A model generated the notes under the pieces. That model made no database searches. It was not told where the DNA came from and saw only the letters and a program-made list of their open reading frames with translations. The translations under genes and the position numbers were made by a program. DNA of 64,000 bases, taken from contig CAJXTB010000006.1 of the NCBI GenBank assembly GCA_913061235.1, positions 124,001-188,000 on the forward strand, given 5' to 3'. This DNA comes from an uncultured Pseudomonadota bacterium. GTDB taxonomy: Bacteria > Myxococcota_A > UBA796 > GCA-2862545. Positions 35,130-44,319 of the stretch are shown in pieces; position 1 is the first letter of the stretch, and the number at the start of each line of letters is the position of its first letter.

Positions 35130-36661
35130 GCGGGCCTCGTCCTCTAAGTGTTCTGGCCTTCCCGACCGATCACCAGGCTACTAACGAGCCCCACGAGGTG
35201 CCTTTGACTGTTGAGCGTTGGAAGCTGGAGCGGAGCGTCTATCTTCGCCTGTTGGACATGTGCGCTGGCCACGGCAACGAGTCGGTGTTTGAAGACGTTC
35301 TGCGTTTGTTGTTGAAGATCACCGGTGCTCAGCGTGGTTTTGTGCAGAGTGTACCGCTTGAAGGCGAACCAACGGTGGTCGCGGTCGCCATGGCACAAGA
35401 CGGCGTGAGCAACATCTTGAAGACCATCTCCACCGGCATTGTCGGTGAGACTCTGAGACGGGGAGATGTGGTTCGGACCACCTCTGCCATGATCGATCCT
35501 CGGTTCTTAAAGAACGCTAGCGTGCGCCGGAGTGGGATTCAGGCTGTGGTGTGCGCGCCCATTCCCCCGCGGTTGGGCGTTGTGTATCTACAGGGTGCAA
35601 AGGCCATTGATGATGAAGCGGTGGACATATTGGAGAGGGTTGCGGTTGCTTTTGCTCCGTTGATCGCGCGTCAGGTGGTCGGTGCCCCCAAGTCCGACCC
35701 TACCGTACGGTGGCGCGAGAACCTGGCAGCAGAGCTCGTGGTGGGTCGTTCAGAGGCCATGGCGTCCGTACTTCGCCAGATCGCGTTGTTCGCGCCCCAG
35801 CCATTTACAGTGTTGTTCACGGGACCGACTGGCTGCGGAAAGACCCTATTTGCCAGAGTTCTTCACGACAGCAGCTTGGTCGCTGACGGCCCCTTCGTCG
35901 CGTTGAACTGCGCGACACTGCCCGCAGAACTTGCCGAGAGCGAGCTGTTCGGCGTTGAGGCTGGGGCGCACAGCACGGCCCTAAAACCGACACAGGGCAA
36001 GGTTGGGGCTGCGGCGGGCGGAACCCTGTTCTTGGATGAGATTGGCGAGCTGCATCCAACGGTCCAGGCAAAGCTGCTGACGCTCACCCAGTCTGGCGTG
36101 TACCATGCACTCGGGTCGACGCAAGAGCGGCGTTCGACCGCCCGGATCGTAGCGGCTACGAACATGGATCTGGAAAAAGCGGTGGGTGAGGGCACGTTCC
36201 GAGCGGATCTGCTTCATCGCTTGTCCGGCTTCACCATCGATATTCCTGGACTCGCCGAGCGCCGAGCGGATGTGCCGTTGCTAGCCGATACATTGCTAGC
36301 CAGGGTGTGCGAGGAGATGGGGGTTGCGCCTCTACAGATGGCGTCGGCGGCGTCGTTTGCGCTGGCGTCTCAGGACTGGCCCGGCAACATTCGCCAGCTG
36401 GACAATGCGGTGCGCCGAGCCGCGGTATTTGCGGCGAGCGAAGGTGTGGAGATGGTGCGTTGGCACCATTTCTTGGACGACAGGCTCGATGTGCAGACGT
36501 CCAACCTGTCGTATGGCAACGCAACACGTGCGTTTCAGCGGGAGTTGTTGCGGGAAGCCTTGGAGATGGCGGACGGAAACGTCGCGGACGCGAGTCAGCG
36601 CTTGGGTCTCGCGAAGTCGCACGTATATGCCCTGTTGAAGGAGCATGGACTTCGCGATTAG
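35126..36661 (+). CDS. GAF-AAA+-Fis regulator resembling sigma-54 activators but with a degenerate GAFTGA loop
   Basis: The GTG start overlaps the luxR stop. The 511-aa protein has a GAF-like sensor (about 30-185), an AAA+ domain (about 203-440) with Walker A GPTGCGKT (233-240) and Walker B GGTLFLDEIGEL (about 298-309), then FRADLLHRLSGF and DWPGNIRQLDN, and a Fis-type helix-turn-helix (about 470-511: ALEMADGNVADASQRLGLAKSHVYALLKEHG). In place of GAFTGA, the loop that touches sigma-54, it has GAHSTA (280-285). Known bacterial enhancer-binding proteins lacking this motif often do not activate sigma-54 and can act on sigma-70 promoters or as repressors. Which applies here is not known. Confidence 0.9.
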   Translation: MSGPRPLSVLAFPTDHQATNEPHEVPLTVERWKLERSVYLRLLDMCAGHGNESVFEDVLRLLLKITGAQRGFVQSVPLEGEPTVVAVAMAQDGVSNILKTISTGIVGETLRRGDVVRTTSAMIDPRFLKNASVRRSGIQAVVCAPIPPRLGVVYLQGAKAIDDEAVDILERVAVAFAPLIARQVVGAPKSDPTVRWRENLAAELVVGRSEAMASVLRQIALFAPQPFTVLFTGPTGCGKTLFARVLHDSSLVADGPFVALNCATLPAELAESELFGVEAGAHSTALKPTQGKVGAAAGGTLFLDEIGELHPTVQAKLLTLTQSGVYHALGSTQERRSTARIVAATNMDLEKAVGEGTFRADLLHRLSGFTIDIPGLAERRADVPLLADTLLARVCEEMGVAPLQMASAASFALASQDWPGNIRQLDNAVRRAAVFAASEGVEMVRWHHFLDDRLDVQTSNLSYGNATRAFQRELLREALEMADGNVADASQRLGLAKSHVYALLKEHGLRD

Positions 36662-36723
36662 CTCCAAATACGACTGGTAGACTCGACCGTCTTGTGAATT
36701 GGGCAGTGGAGGAGTATGATTCC

Positions 36724-36804
36724 ATGTTGATTGGCGCGCCCCCCAGAACGGAGGCGGCCCGGTCGTCTTTCCCACACCCCATAGTTGTCACCCAGAATGC
36801 ATGA
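36724..36804 (+). CDS. Possible 26-codon leader ORF overlapping the kinase start
   Basis: ATG at 36724 opens 26 codons (MLIGAPPRTEAARSSFPHP onward) to TGA at 36802-36804, overlapping the kinase ATG at 36797 by eight bases. A GGAGGAG lies 36708-36714, 11 bases upstream, a little far. The kinase gene has no good site of its own, so this small frame might couple its translation. It may equally be chance. Confidence 0.22.
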   Translation: MLIGAPPRTEAARSSFPHPIVVTQNA

Positions 36805-39800
36805 GCTTCCGCCGAACACGCCTGGACCACGAGGTCCGTACCGAGTCGGTGCATTGCTTGGCACAGGGGCTCTCGCTCATGTGTATGAGGGAGTGAACAC
36901 GGTCACCGGGGACTTGGTTGCCATCAAGGTACCTAAGGCGGATGTCCCCTTTGGTGCGTACCATTTACGAGCTGAGTATCGGGCGCGCATCGGGGTTCAT
37001 CACGCGAATCTAGTATCGGTTCGTGAGCTGTTGGATGGACCCGAAGGGCCGTGGCTCATTCTGGGACGGGCCGACGGCGTGCCTCTGTGTGACTGCATTC
37101 ACTCGGGGTTGTCAGACGCCTTCATTTCCAAGGTCGGCGAGGAGGTACTCGCTGGAGTTCGCGCGCTGTACAATTTGGGCAGATGGCACGGTGATATTAA
37201 GCCAGCGAATATTATTGTGGGGCCAGATGGGTCCGCACAATTGGTCGATTTCGACTTGTCTTGGTCAATAATGGACGACTGGGATGGTGCGGTTGAGTGG
37301 GGTGTCGGAACGCCTGACTACGCGGCTCCAGAAGTCGTGCTCGGTGCGCGCCCGAATGTTGCGAGCGACCTGTTTAGTCTCGGCTTGGTTCTGTGCGAAG
37401 CGGTCCTTGCTGGGGCTCCCTTTGGCTCTCCGCTCGAGCGTCCCTTGGACGGTCTGGGGCGCTTGATTGTGGACTTGCCAGACCACACAGAACCGGCGCT
37501 TGTCGCGCAAATCCGGCAACTATTGGGACCTGTCGATGAGCGGATGCAGGCGCTTGGGACCGCTGTGCGGCCGGCGCAAGACTTCTTCGGTCGTGAGGAG
37601 GAGCTTGAGCGTCTTGCGGGGGTACTGGAGTCGCGCTCCATGACGCACGTCGTTGTCAACGGCCCTGCTGGAGTGGGGAAGACGCGCTTGGTCAATGAGT
37701 TCCTGCGTTCGGTGATTGAGACGCGACCGGGCGTGGTGTGGAGAAGCCGCTGTCACCCGTCGGCACGCGTGCCGTTTGCGGGTGTCGATGGGTGGGTCGA
37801 AGGCCTTGGCCGGCACTTGGCGCAGCATCCGGACCTGCTGCAAGACAAGACCATGGCGCGCGCCGTCGGTAAGCTGCGCGCTGTGTTTGGACCGCTCTTG
37901 CCGGACGTTCTGTCTGTGGCGTCAAGCGCGGACCAGGTTGTACAGGCAGCGGCACAGTCCCTTGGGATTGCCGTGTCACTCGTCTCCCAACACCTGCCGG
38001 TGTACCTGTGGTTAGACGATGCCCACTGGATGGCGGGCGAGGCTGAGGTCTTCGTTGAGACGCTTGTGCGGCTTCGTCCCGACAATGTGGTGATGGTGGT
38101 CACTACCCGACAGCTAGACGTCGACGCAGACGTTGAGATTACGCTGCAGGACTTGAGTGAGGATGCTGCACGGCAGTGGAGTGAGTCGGTCGGCCGAGAG
38201 CTGACCCTAAACGGCAGAGCCAACCCCATGTTGTTGGGCATGGCGCTGGAGTCGAGTCAGTCGTCCTTTGATGCGTCGGCCGTGGTGCGTGCTCGGGTGC
38301 TGAACGTCGCCCAGCAGGCCCATGATGTGCTGGTCCTCGCCGCTGTCGCCACTACGCCTCTTGGCCGATCGGTGCTCGATGCGTGTGGCATCAGTGACCG
38401 TGAGGTCGAGCATGCCCTCGGTAGCGGCCTGTTGGTGGTCGGGCGAATGGATGGAGAGCCGGCGGTGGAGCTGGTTCATGACCTGGTACGGGTCACAGTG
38501 ACCACTGTCTTGCAGACCCGCGAAGTCGAGCAGGGATTGTTGGACGTGCTCTTGCGGACGGCTCCTGACCGGCCGGCGCGTGTGGCTCACCACATGGCCA
38601 ACCTCCATCACGACGACACGGCGGTCTGGGCCCTGCGTGCTGCTGAACAAGCGCGCGTGTCGTTTGCTTGGGAGCAGGCCAGTCGCTGGTTTGACGTGGC
38701 GGTCGCCCACGGTCATCCACCCAATGATGTGGACTGGCTTCGCGCCGAGCTGCTGGGCCAGAGTGGTCGGGTAGCAGACGCCCTTGTGGCGTGGACAGCG
38801 GTGGCAGAGACGTCGACGTCGAAGAAGCAGCGGGTGTTGGCCTTGGGCCATGGCGCAGCGCTGGCCTATGGAACCGGCGACATGGCCAAGGGGCACTCCC
38901 TAGCGGGGCCTGCGGTTCGAGCGCTGGGAATGCAGCTGCGGCCGACCATGGTGGGGGCCTTTGGGCAGGCGGCTTGGTGGACGGTGCGACGGCTGCTGTG
39001 GTCGGCGACGGGCGGCAAGCATCAGCCGGATGATGCCGAGGCTCCTCTGCGCTTGCGGTTGGCCTGGACTATCGCCGGTGCCATGTGCTCGGTGGATGGC
39101 ATCCGAGGAATCGGATGGCTCACCCGTCAACGCTACGAGGCTGAACGCTATGGGGATGCCGTTGACCTTGCCCGAGGTCGTGCTGTCGCGCTCATTCTCG
39201 ACGCGTCGCCGGGGTTGGCGGCGGATGAGTTCGACCGGCGTCTGGACCAGATGCAGGTCTGGCGCGGCCAGTCGACGTCTGCGCTGGAGCGTGCCACCTA
39301 TGACATGGGCAGCGGGTATGGGGCCTTTGCGTCGGGTGAGACCGCGCATGCTCATCGTCTACTAAGTGGGTCACAGATGGACTTTGCGTCGTCGTCCTAC
39401 AGTGGGTGGGAGAGCCGACTTGTCGATAAGCAGCTGGCATGGACTGCGCAGTACCAAGGCGAGTTCGACCGGATGTCTTCCCTCGGAGATGCCGTCGCCA
39501 CACGCTGCGAGCGGGTTGGCAATGTCGTGCCAGAGCTGCAGATGCGCCTTGTTACGCAGGCGTATTATTCGCTGGTGATCGACGATGTTGAGGCTGCTGA
39601 CCGTGAAATCACCGAGATTCAGCTGCGTTCTGGGGACAGCGAGGCGAGCGGTGTCCGGTATTTCGCCCATCACGCTCGCGCATTGGAACGGTTGTACGTA
39701 GGAGACTCTGCTGGTGTGCCGGGGGTTGTTCGCCAGATGATGGGAACGAGTTTCCGCCTGGAGACACTGCTTCAGGCGCGGATTGCCTCAACCATGACGC

Positions 39801-40171
39801 TGGCTCTTGCTGCGGCACAACAGCCGGATCCCAAAGGGCTAAAACGACTGCAGACTCTGACTCGAAAGCTTGCGAAAGAACGGTCTCGTTGGCCGCTCGC
39901 GTGTGCGAGTGGACTCGCGGGTTGTGTGGCCTGGATGCAGGAGGATGCGGCGGAGAGCGAGCGCGCTTACCGCGAGGCTGTGTCTCAGTTCGAGGCGATT
40001 GGAATGGGTGCTCTTGCGGATTCCTGTCGCGCACATTTGGGTACCTTGTTGGGTTCGCAACTCCCACTGCTGCCTCTGACCCAGCGTGGGGTAGTCGACC
40101 CCGTCCGTTTCCTGAGAATGACCATGCCCGGTCCCGCGAGTCACGCTGAATTCCAGGGGAATCCAGCATGA
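36797..40171 (+). CDS. Ser/Thr protein kinase fused to an AAA ATPase and TPR-like region
   Basis: The ATG at 36797 gives 1124 aa; a TTG at 36785 is an alternative and neither has a clear ribosome binding site. Residues about 15-255 are a Hanks-type kinase: glycine loop LGTGALAHVYEG, Lys44 in VAIKV, Glu60, and HGDIKPANI (131-139) with catalytic Asp133. The motif is HGD, not HRD, and the metal-binding motif is DFD (151-153), not DFG. Residues about 280-530 are an AAA_16-type ATPase (FFGREEELERL, GPAGVGKT, WLDDAHWM). The rest is helical and TPR-like (pairs of AWALRAAEQAR, ALVAWTAVAE). Such chimeras occur in Myxococcota and actinobacteria. Its substrate is unknown; the preceding regulator or LuxR protein is a reasonable candidate. 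Confidence 0.88.
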   Translation: MHELPPNTPGPRGPYRVGALLGTGALAHVYEGVNTVTGDLVAIKVPKADVPFGAYHLRAEYRARIGVHHANLVSVRELLDGPEGPWLILGRADGVPLCDCIHSGLSDAFISKVGEEVLAGVRALYNLGRWHGDIKPANIIVGPDGSAQLVDFDLSWSIMDDWDGAVEWGVGTPDYAAPEVVLGARPNVASDLFSLGLVLCEAVLAGAPFGSPLERPLDGLGRLIVDLPDHTEPALVAQIRQLLGPVDERMQALGTAVRPAQDFFGREEELERLAGVLESRSMTHVVVNGPAGVGKTRLVNEFLRSVIETRPGVVWRSRCHPSARVPFAGVDGWVEGLGRHLAQHPDLLQDKTMARAVGKLRAVFGPLLPDVLSVASSADQVVQAAAQSLGIAVSLVSQHLPVYLWLDDAHWMAGEAEVFVETLVRLRPDNVVMVVTTRQLDVDADVEITLQDLSEDAARQWSESVGRELTLNGRANPMLLGMALESSQSSFDASAVVRARVLNVAQQAHDVLVLAAVATTPLGRSVLDACGISDREVEHALGSGLLVVGRMDGEPAVELVHDLVRVTVTTVLQTREVEQGLLDVLLRTAPDRPARVAHHMANLHHDDTAVWALRAAEQARVSFAWEQASRWFDVAVAHGHPPNDVDWLRAELLGQSGRVADALVAWTAVAETSTSKKQRVLALGHGAALAYGTGDMAKGHSLAGPAVRALGMQLRPTMVGAFGQAAWWTVRRLLWSATGGKHQPDDAEAPLRLRLAWTIAGAMCSVDGIRGIGWLTRQRYEAERYGDAVDLARGRAVALILDASPGLAADEFDRRLDQMQVWRGQSTSALERATYDMGSGYGAFASGETAHAHRLLSGSQMDFASSSYSGWESRLVDKQLAWTAQYQGEFDRMSSLGDAVATRCERVGNVVPELQMRLVTQAYYSLVIDDVEAADREITEIQLRSGDSEASGVRYFAHHARALERLYVGDSAGVPGVVRQMMGTSFRLETLLQARIASTMTLALAAAQQPDPKGLKRLQTLTRKLAKERSRWPLACASGLAGCVAWMQEDAAESERAYREAVSQFEAIGMGALADSCRAHLGTLLGSQLPLLPLTQRGVVDPVRFLRMTMPGPASHAEFQGNPA

Positions 40172-40193
40172 CCGACGCGACGGCGCTGGTGGT

Positions 40194-43100
40194 CTACGTG
40201 CGCCAGGTGAGGCCAAACTGGACGTGTGTCTTGTCCTGAAGGCCCTCGGACAGGCGATTCCATTGGATAGTGGGGCCTGAATCGATGGTGAGTGACCCGA
40301 GGCCGGCGGCGACGCCATGACGCACGCCAGCGTGCAAGACCAGCTTTCCTCGACGCGTGTCGATTTCCTGTTCGAGCCCCACTCCGAGAGAGAGTCGCGG
40401 GGCTGCCCAGCGAGCGTCGATGCCTTGGATGGCGCTTGCCCACTGGCCGTTCAATCGGAGCCTCATGGTCCATGGGTCAGTCGGGAGTTTCCAGTCGATG
40501 CTACCCAACACACGATGTGGACGAAGACTGTTGGTGAGTCCTTGAATCTCCTCAATATCCGGGTCTTGAAGGGCGCCATCTACCGCCGTGCGAGCACTCA
40601 CCAGCCAGCTGACCTTGGCATGCCAGCGCCGGCTCTGTTCCTTCTCCAGCCACAGTGAGCCGGAGGGGCCCCGACTGCTGAGCAGGCGGCCAGACCCGGT
40701 GACAGCGAGACCGTCCATCGACGTTGCCCAGGTGGTGTTGTCATCGAGCTGCCCGCTGGTGCCAAGCCAGAAGTCCTCCAAGAGTTGGAGGCTCACCGTG
40801 CCCGCCACTCGTCGCTGAATGGGCAGGGTAGAGACGTCCCCTGGGAGCGCGCTCAAGTCGGGCACGGTCTGTTCGGCCACGAGAGCCCCCTTGACCTTCC
40901 CCCGTGGCAAGGAACCCCGCAGAGCGAGACGACCTGTCGGAGCTGTCGTACCGCTTCCTGCCACTCCTGCGGTTCCGTCGAGATGCCACAGGTCTGCGAG
41001 CTGAAGCCGGGCAAAGACCTCGGCGCGGCCAATCCAGTTGCGTGTGTCGTCTTCGAGTCGGATGTGTCCAAGTCGTACCTGTCCACCGAGCTCCCAACGC
41101 GAATGGATGATGTGTAGGTCGCTCGTTGCGATGGCCGCGTGTCGAAGAGTCCTTCCGACGCGTAGGCTCGACCCATCCACGCGGTTGGTCAGGACCAGCG
41201 AGGGAGACGTGAACCACTGCCACACACCGCTCACGTCGCGCCGGTCGAGACGCTTGGCATCGGTATCGATGTTCTGAATAGCGGCGTCAGCGGTGAATCG
41301 GTGCTTGGCAGTCGGCTGATACGTCAGGCGCGTGCCGCCGTGTTGTGCGTTCGTCGGGCCCCAGGAGTTGTGGTGCATACGTGCGAGCAACCAGAGTCTG
41401 TCGCGGACAATGGAGCCGCTGGCCGCTCCGTGTGCTTCGTACTGTCCACCTGTTCCGCCGGCACCGCCGAAGTCGAGTGCGATGGCGTTGGAGCCAGAGG
41501 GGCCGTTGGGTGCGGGCGACGGCGCGGTACGCAGCTCCGGCTGTACGGATGATGGGCGGTCCTGGTTCACGTTGAGCGAGAAGGTGCCCGTCACCGGGTC
41601 GGTGATGGTGATGCCGTCCAGCAGGTAGGTGTTCTCGGATGTCGCACCCCCGGCGATGTTCGGGTTGCCCCCGCCACCCACGACTCCGACGGCCATGCCC
41701 ACGGCAGAGTCGTAGCTTCGGCCTGCCGGAATCTGGTTGAGGAAGTCTCGGGTCAACACCTGACCGCGAGTGGTGCTCGACGTGTCCACGCTTGGGTTCT
41801 GGTACTCAACCCGTCGCACGTCGTCTACGGTGACAGAGGCCGGTTTGTTCGTGCCTTGCTCGGGCACGTCCACGTCTGCCAGGGCGTGGCGTCCGTCGCC
41901 ATCCGGGCGGGATTCAACCGCGACTAGGCTCGTCCATGGGCTCAAGATGCCGTACTCAAGCGCCAAAGCGGTTGCTTTTAGACGAGGGTCGGTGCCCGTC
42001 GCCCAGCCGTCATGCAGTAGCGCTTCGAGGTTGCGTCGTGCCCAGGCCGCTTGCAGTCCGCGTCCTCGGTCGACTTGGGTGGGGGTGACCCGGCGCGCCC
42101 ATCGCTGGCCGTTGAGGCGACAGGAGACCTCTACCCACGTGGGTGTGTCTCGGTGTTGAGCGGCAATGACCACCGGAATGCCGGCAACCAGGGGGCCCGG
42201 TTCGGTTGGCCAGGCTTGAACACCGGTGCTCCACTCCACTCGGACGTCGGTGCATTTGGCATTGTCCACCGCGGTCAGGAGGCGGTCAGTGACGCTATCT
42301 GAGGTGTCTCCGGGCAGGTAGTAGGAGCTGGTTCCGTTGGCGGCGACGGCCAGGCGGTCGAGCAGCGCACGGTTGGGCGACGCGTTCACACCCAAGATTG
42401 CCAGGTCTGCGCGCTGACCCGCACTCGCCAGGGCGGTGAGTGAGCCGTCTTCGTCGGTGACGAGGCCGTCTGTGATGAGCACCATGACCCGACGCATGGC
42501 GCCGTCATGTGGGAGTGCTGTGGCGGCGCTGAGCGCGCTAGGTAGCAGCGTTCCGCCGCTCGGGCCCTCCTGGGCGAGGCGCTGGCGAACGAGCTCGACG
42601 CCGCGAGCGCCGGATGCTGGGGGCAGGCTCCGAATCGACTGGCCAAAGGTCAGCAGGCCGATTGTGTCTTCGGGGCCCACGTTGGCGAGCAGGTTGTTGG
42701 CAACGCCCATTGCGCGTCGCCAGGGGGTGCCGCTCATGGAGCCGCTGGTGTCGAGAACCAAGACCCACTCGACTGCGCCAGAGTCACCGCGCGTGGGGGC
42801 TGGGCCTTCCATCACAAGCAGGCTGTGGTCTCCGCTGGTGATGGCGGCGGCTTGGGTGTCACCTGTGTTGTTCTCCCAGCGAAGAATCATGTCGCCGGAT
42901 GCGTGGCGGTCCTGCCAGTGCACACCGGCATGACTGTCCTGCGTTGTGACGTTGACGCCTGTGTGGGTTGGACTGTGGAGTGAGGCAATGTCGAAGCCGG
43001 CTTCGATGTCTGCGTCGACACGCACCGGGTACGGTTGCCGGACGGTGAACTCGTTGTGCGTGCCGAACCCCGTTGCGAAGCGCGGCGCCACATTGGTGGG

Positions 43101-43520
43101 AACCACAAGCTCGAACTGTCCGCCCGTTCGGGTCACTGGCCACAAGACTCGCAGCTGTACCTCGATGTCTTGGCCGGCAGGTACATTGGCCAGCTCTTGC
43201 TGGAAGACCCCACCGGCGACCTGAGTGGTGAGGCCCGCGATTTGGCCGTCGAGTGCGGCGACCTCGAACTCTTGCCGTGCTTGTCTAGACTCGCGAAGCG
43301 CTGAATGAATGATGGTATCGCCGATGACCATTGTCATGTCATCGACCACGCCTTCGTGAGGCAGGGCAAACATGAACTGGGCGCGCTGACCCGCCTCAAC
43401 GGGACCGGTGAACCTCTGGGTGACAATCGCCTCTGCGACGGGTCCCCGCACGGCAATATCCCAGCGCACTTCTTCCATTGGCAGGCCCGCAAGAGCCGCC
43501 GCAACCAGGACAATCCACAT
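40194..43520 (-). CDS. VIT-VWA protein fused to a TonB-dependent-receptor plug and beta-barrel-like region
   Basis: The ATG at 43520 follows GGAGG. The 1108-aa protein has a short signal-like start (MWIVLVAAALAGLP). Residues about 15-150 are a VIT domain (VTQRFTGPVEAGQRAQFMFALPHEG). Residues about 235-410 are a VWA domain with the MIDAS motif DTSGSMSG and later ITDGLVTD. After a linker, about 570-640 contain a TonB plug (TRDFLNQIPAGRSYDSAVGM, SENTYLLDGITITDP, TGTFSLNVNQ) of Oar type. The remaining 460 residues alternate strand and turn like a shortened outer-membrane barrel and end in FGLTWRT. VIT-VWA pairs normally bind metal or protein ligands; TonB receptors import substrates. The combination is unusual. 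It ends 22 bp from the convergent kinase gene. Confidence 0.87.
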   Translation of the reverse strand: MWIVLVAAALAGLPMEEVRWDIAVRGPVAEAIVTQRFTGPVEAGQRAQFMFALPHEGVVDDMTMVIGDTIIHSALRESRQARQEFEVAALDGQIAGLTTQVAGGVFQQELANVPAGQDIEVQLRVLWPVTRTGGQFELVVPTNVAPRFATGFGTHNEFTVRQPYPVRVDADIEAGFDIASLHSPTHTGVNVTTQDSHAGVHWQDRHASGDMILRWENNTGDTQAAAITSGDHSLLVMEGPAPTRGDSGAVEWVLVLDTSGSMSGTPWRRAMGVANNLLANVGPEDTIGLLTFGQSIRSLPPASGARGVELVRQRLAQEGPSGGTLLPSALSAATALPHDGAMRRVMVLITDGLVTDEDGSLTALASAGQRADLAILGVNASPNRALLDRLAVAANGTSSYYLPGDTSDSVTDRLLTAVDNAKCTDVRVEWSTGVQAWPTEPGPLVAGIPVVIAAQHRDTPTWVEVSCRLNGQRWARRVTPTQVDRGRGLQAAWARRNLEALLHDGWATGTDPRLKATALALEYGILSPWTSLVAVESRPDGDGRHALADVDVPEQGTNKPASVTVDDVRRVEYQNPSVDTSSTTRGQVLTRDFLNQIPAGRSYDSAVGMAVGVVGGGGNPNIAGGATSENTYLLDGITITDPVTGTFSLNVNQDRPSSVQPELRTAPSPAPNGPSGSNAIALDFGGAGGTGGQYEAHGAASGSIVRDRLWLLARMHHNSWGPTNAQHGGTRLTYQPTAKHRFTADAAIQNIDTDAKRLDRRDVSGVWQWFTSPSLVLTNRVDGSSLRVGRTLRHAAIATSDLHIIHSRWELGGQVRLGHIRLEDDTRNWIGRAEVFARLQLADLWHLDGTAGVAGSGTTAPTGRLALRGSLPRGKVKGALVAEQTVPDLSALPGDVSTLPIQRRVAGTVSLQLLEDFWLGTSGQLDDNTTWATSMDGLAVTGSGRLLSSRGPSGSLWLEKEQSRRWHAKVSWLVSARTAVDGALQDPDIEEIQGLTNSLRPHRVLGSIDWKLPTDPWTMRLRLNGQWASAIQGIDARWAAPRLSLGVGLEQEIDTRRGKLVLHAGVRHGVAAGLGSLTIDSGPTIQWNRLSEGLQDKTHVQFGLTWRT

Positions 43521-43578
43521 CCTCTACCTCCACCCATATCGGTGCCAGGTGAGCGCACATGTAAACGTCCGGCGCTGT

Positions 43579-44193
43579 CTAGGCGTCTGCGGGCTTGGCC
43601 ACAATCAACCGGTAGCTGCGGTTGCGATTGGCTTTCATCTTGGTGTTTTCGATGACCTGTACACCAGCTTCCGACAGGGTCTTTAGGAAGTCTGCCTCAT
43701 AGGTCACGTTGCCGAAATCAATGGTCGTGACCGTCTTCAGCATGGGCTTGACCTTCTCCATGATTGGCGACGGACGCTCTTGGAAGGTCTGAGTGAAGAA
43801 GACCTTTCCACCCGGCTTGAGCTGAGTGAGCACGTGCTGCAGAGCCTTTGTTGGGTCCGGCAGGAGCATGAAGCTGGCGGCAAAGTAGGCGGCGTCGAAG
43901 TGGGCGCTTTCGTAGTCGTACACGCTCTGAAGTTCGACCTGCACAGCCTCTGCGAGGCCCACATCATGCAGGCGTTCACGGGCTCGCTTGACGTAGTCAG
44001 CGTCAATGTCGATCCCAACCACGTCAATGTCGTCGCGCAGGACCTGCGCGGCATTGTTGGCCAGTGCGCCACCCGTTCCAATGCCAATGTCGAGCAGGCG
44101 GTCGCCCGGTTCTAGGCGATTGAGGACCTCTTCGTACCAGGTGGTGGTCACGGGCAGCATTGCTTGGTCGTAGATCCAGGCGCGTAGTCCCAT
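43579..44193 (-). CDS. Class I SAM-dependent methyltransferase
   Basis: The ATG at 44193 is chosen: GAGGAGG lies eight bases upstream, and the protein then starts MGLRAWIYDQAMLPVTTTWY. The 204-aa Rossmann-type enzyme has motif I LLDIGIGTGGAL (about 30-41), an acidic residue near VVGIDIDADYVKRARERL, motif LPDPTKALQHVLTQLKPGG, and FFTQTFQ. The length and layout fit ubiquinone/menaquinone-type or small-molecule methyltransferases. The substrate cannot be told. It lies 58 bases downstream in genomic order of the VIT-VWA gene start, on the same strand, so it would be transcribed before it. Confidence 0.87.
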   Translation of the reverse strand: MGLRAWIYDQAMLPVTTTWYEEVLNRLEPGDRLLDIGIGTGGALANNAAQVLRDDIDVVGIDIDADYVKRARERLHDVGLAEAVQVELQSVYDYESAHFDAAYFAASFMLLPDPTKALQHVLTQLKPGGKVFFTQTFQERPSPIMEKVKPMLKTVTTIDFGNVTYEADFLKTLSEAGVQVIENTKMKANRNRSYRLIVAKPADA

Positions 44194-44319
44194 GTCGTCG
44201 TCCTCCTCAAAGGGGGGTCTGCTATCCGAGCGACCGCCTTCGGTCACGTCGTGTCTCGCTGCCGAAGAGAACTCGGGGGTGGGCGTCATGCGCATATCCC
44301 TGACAGTTGGAGGATAGAA

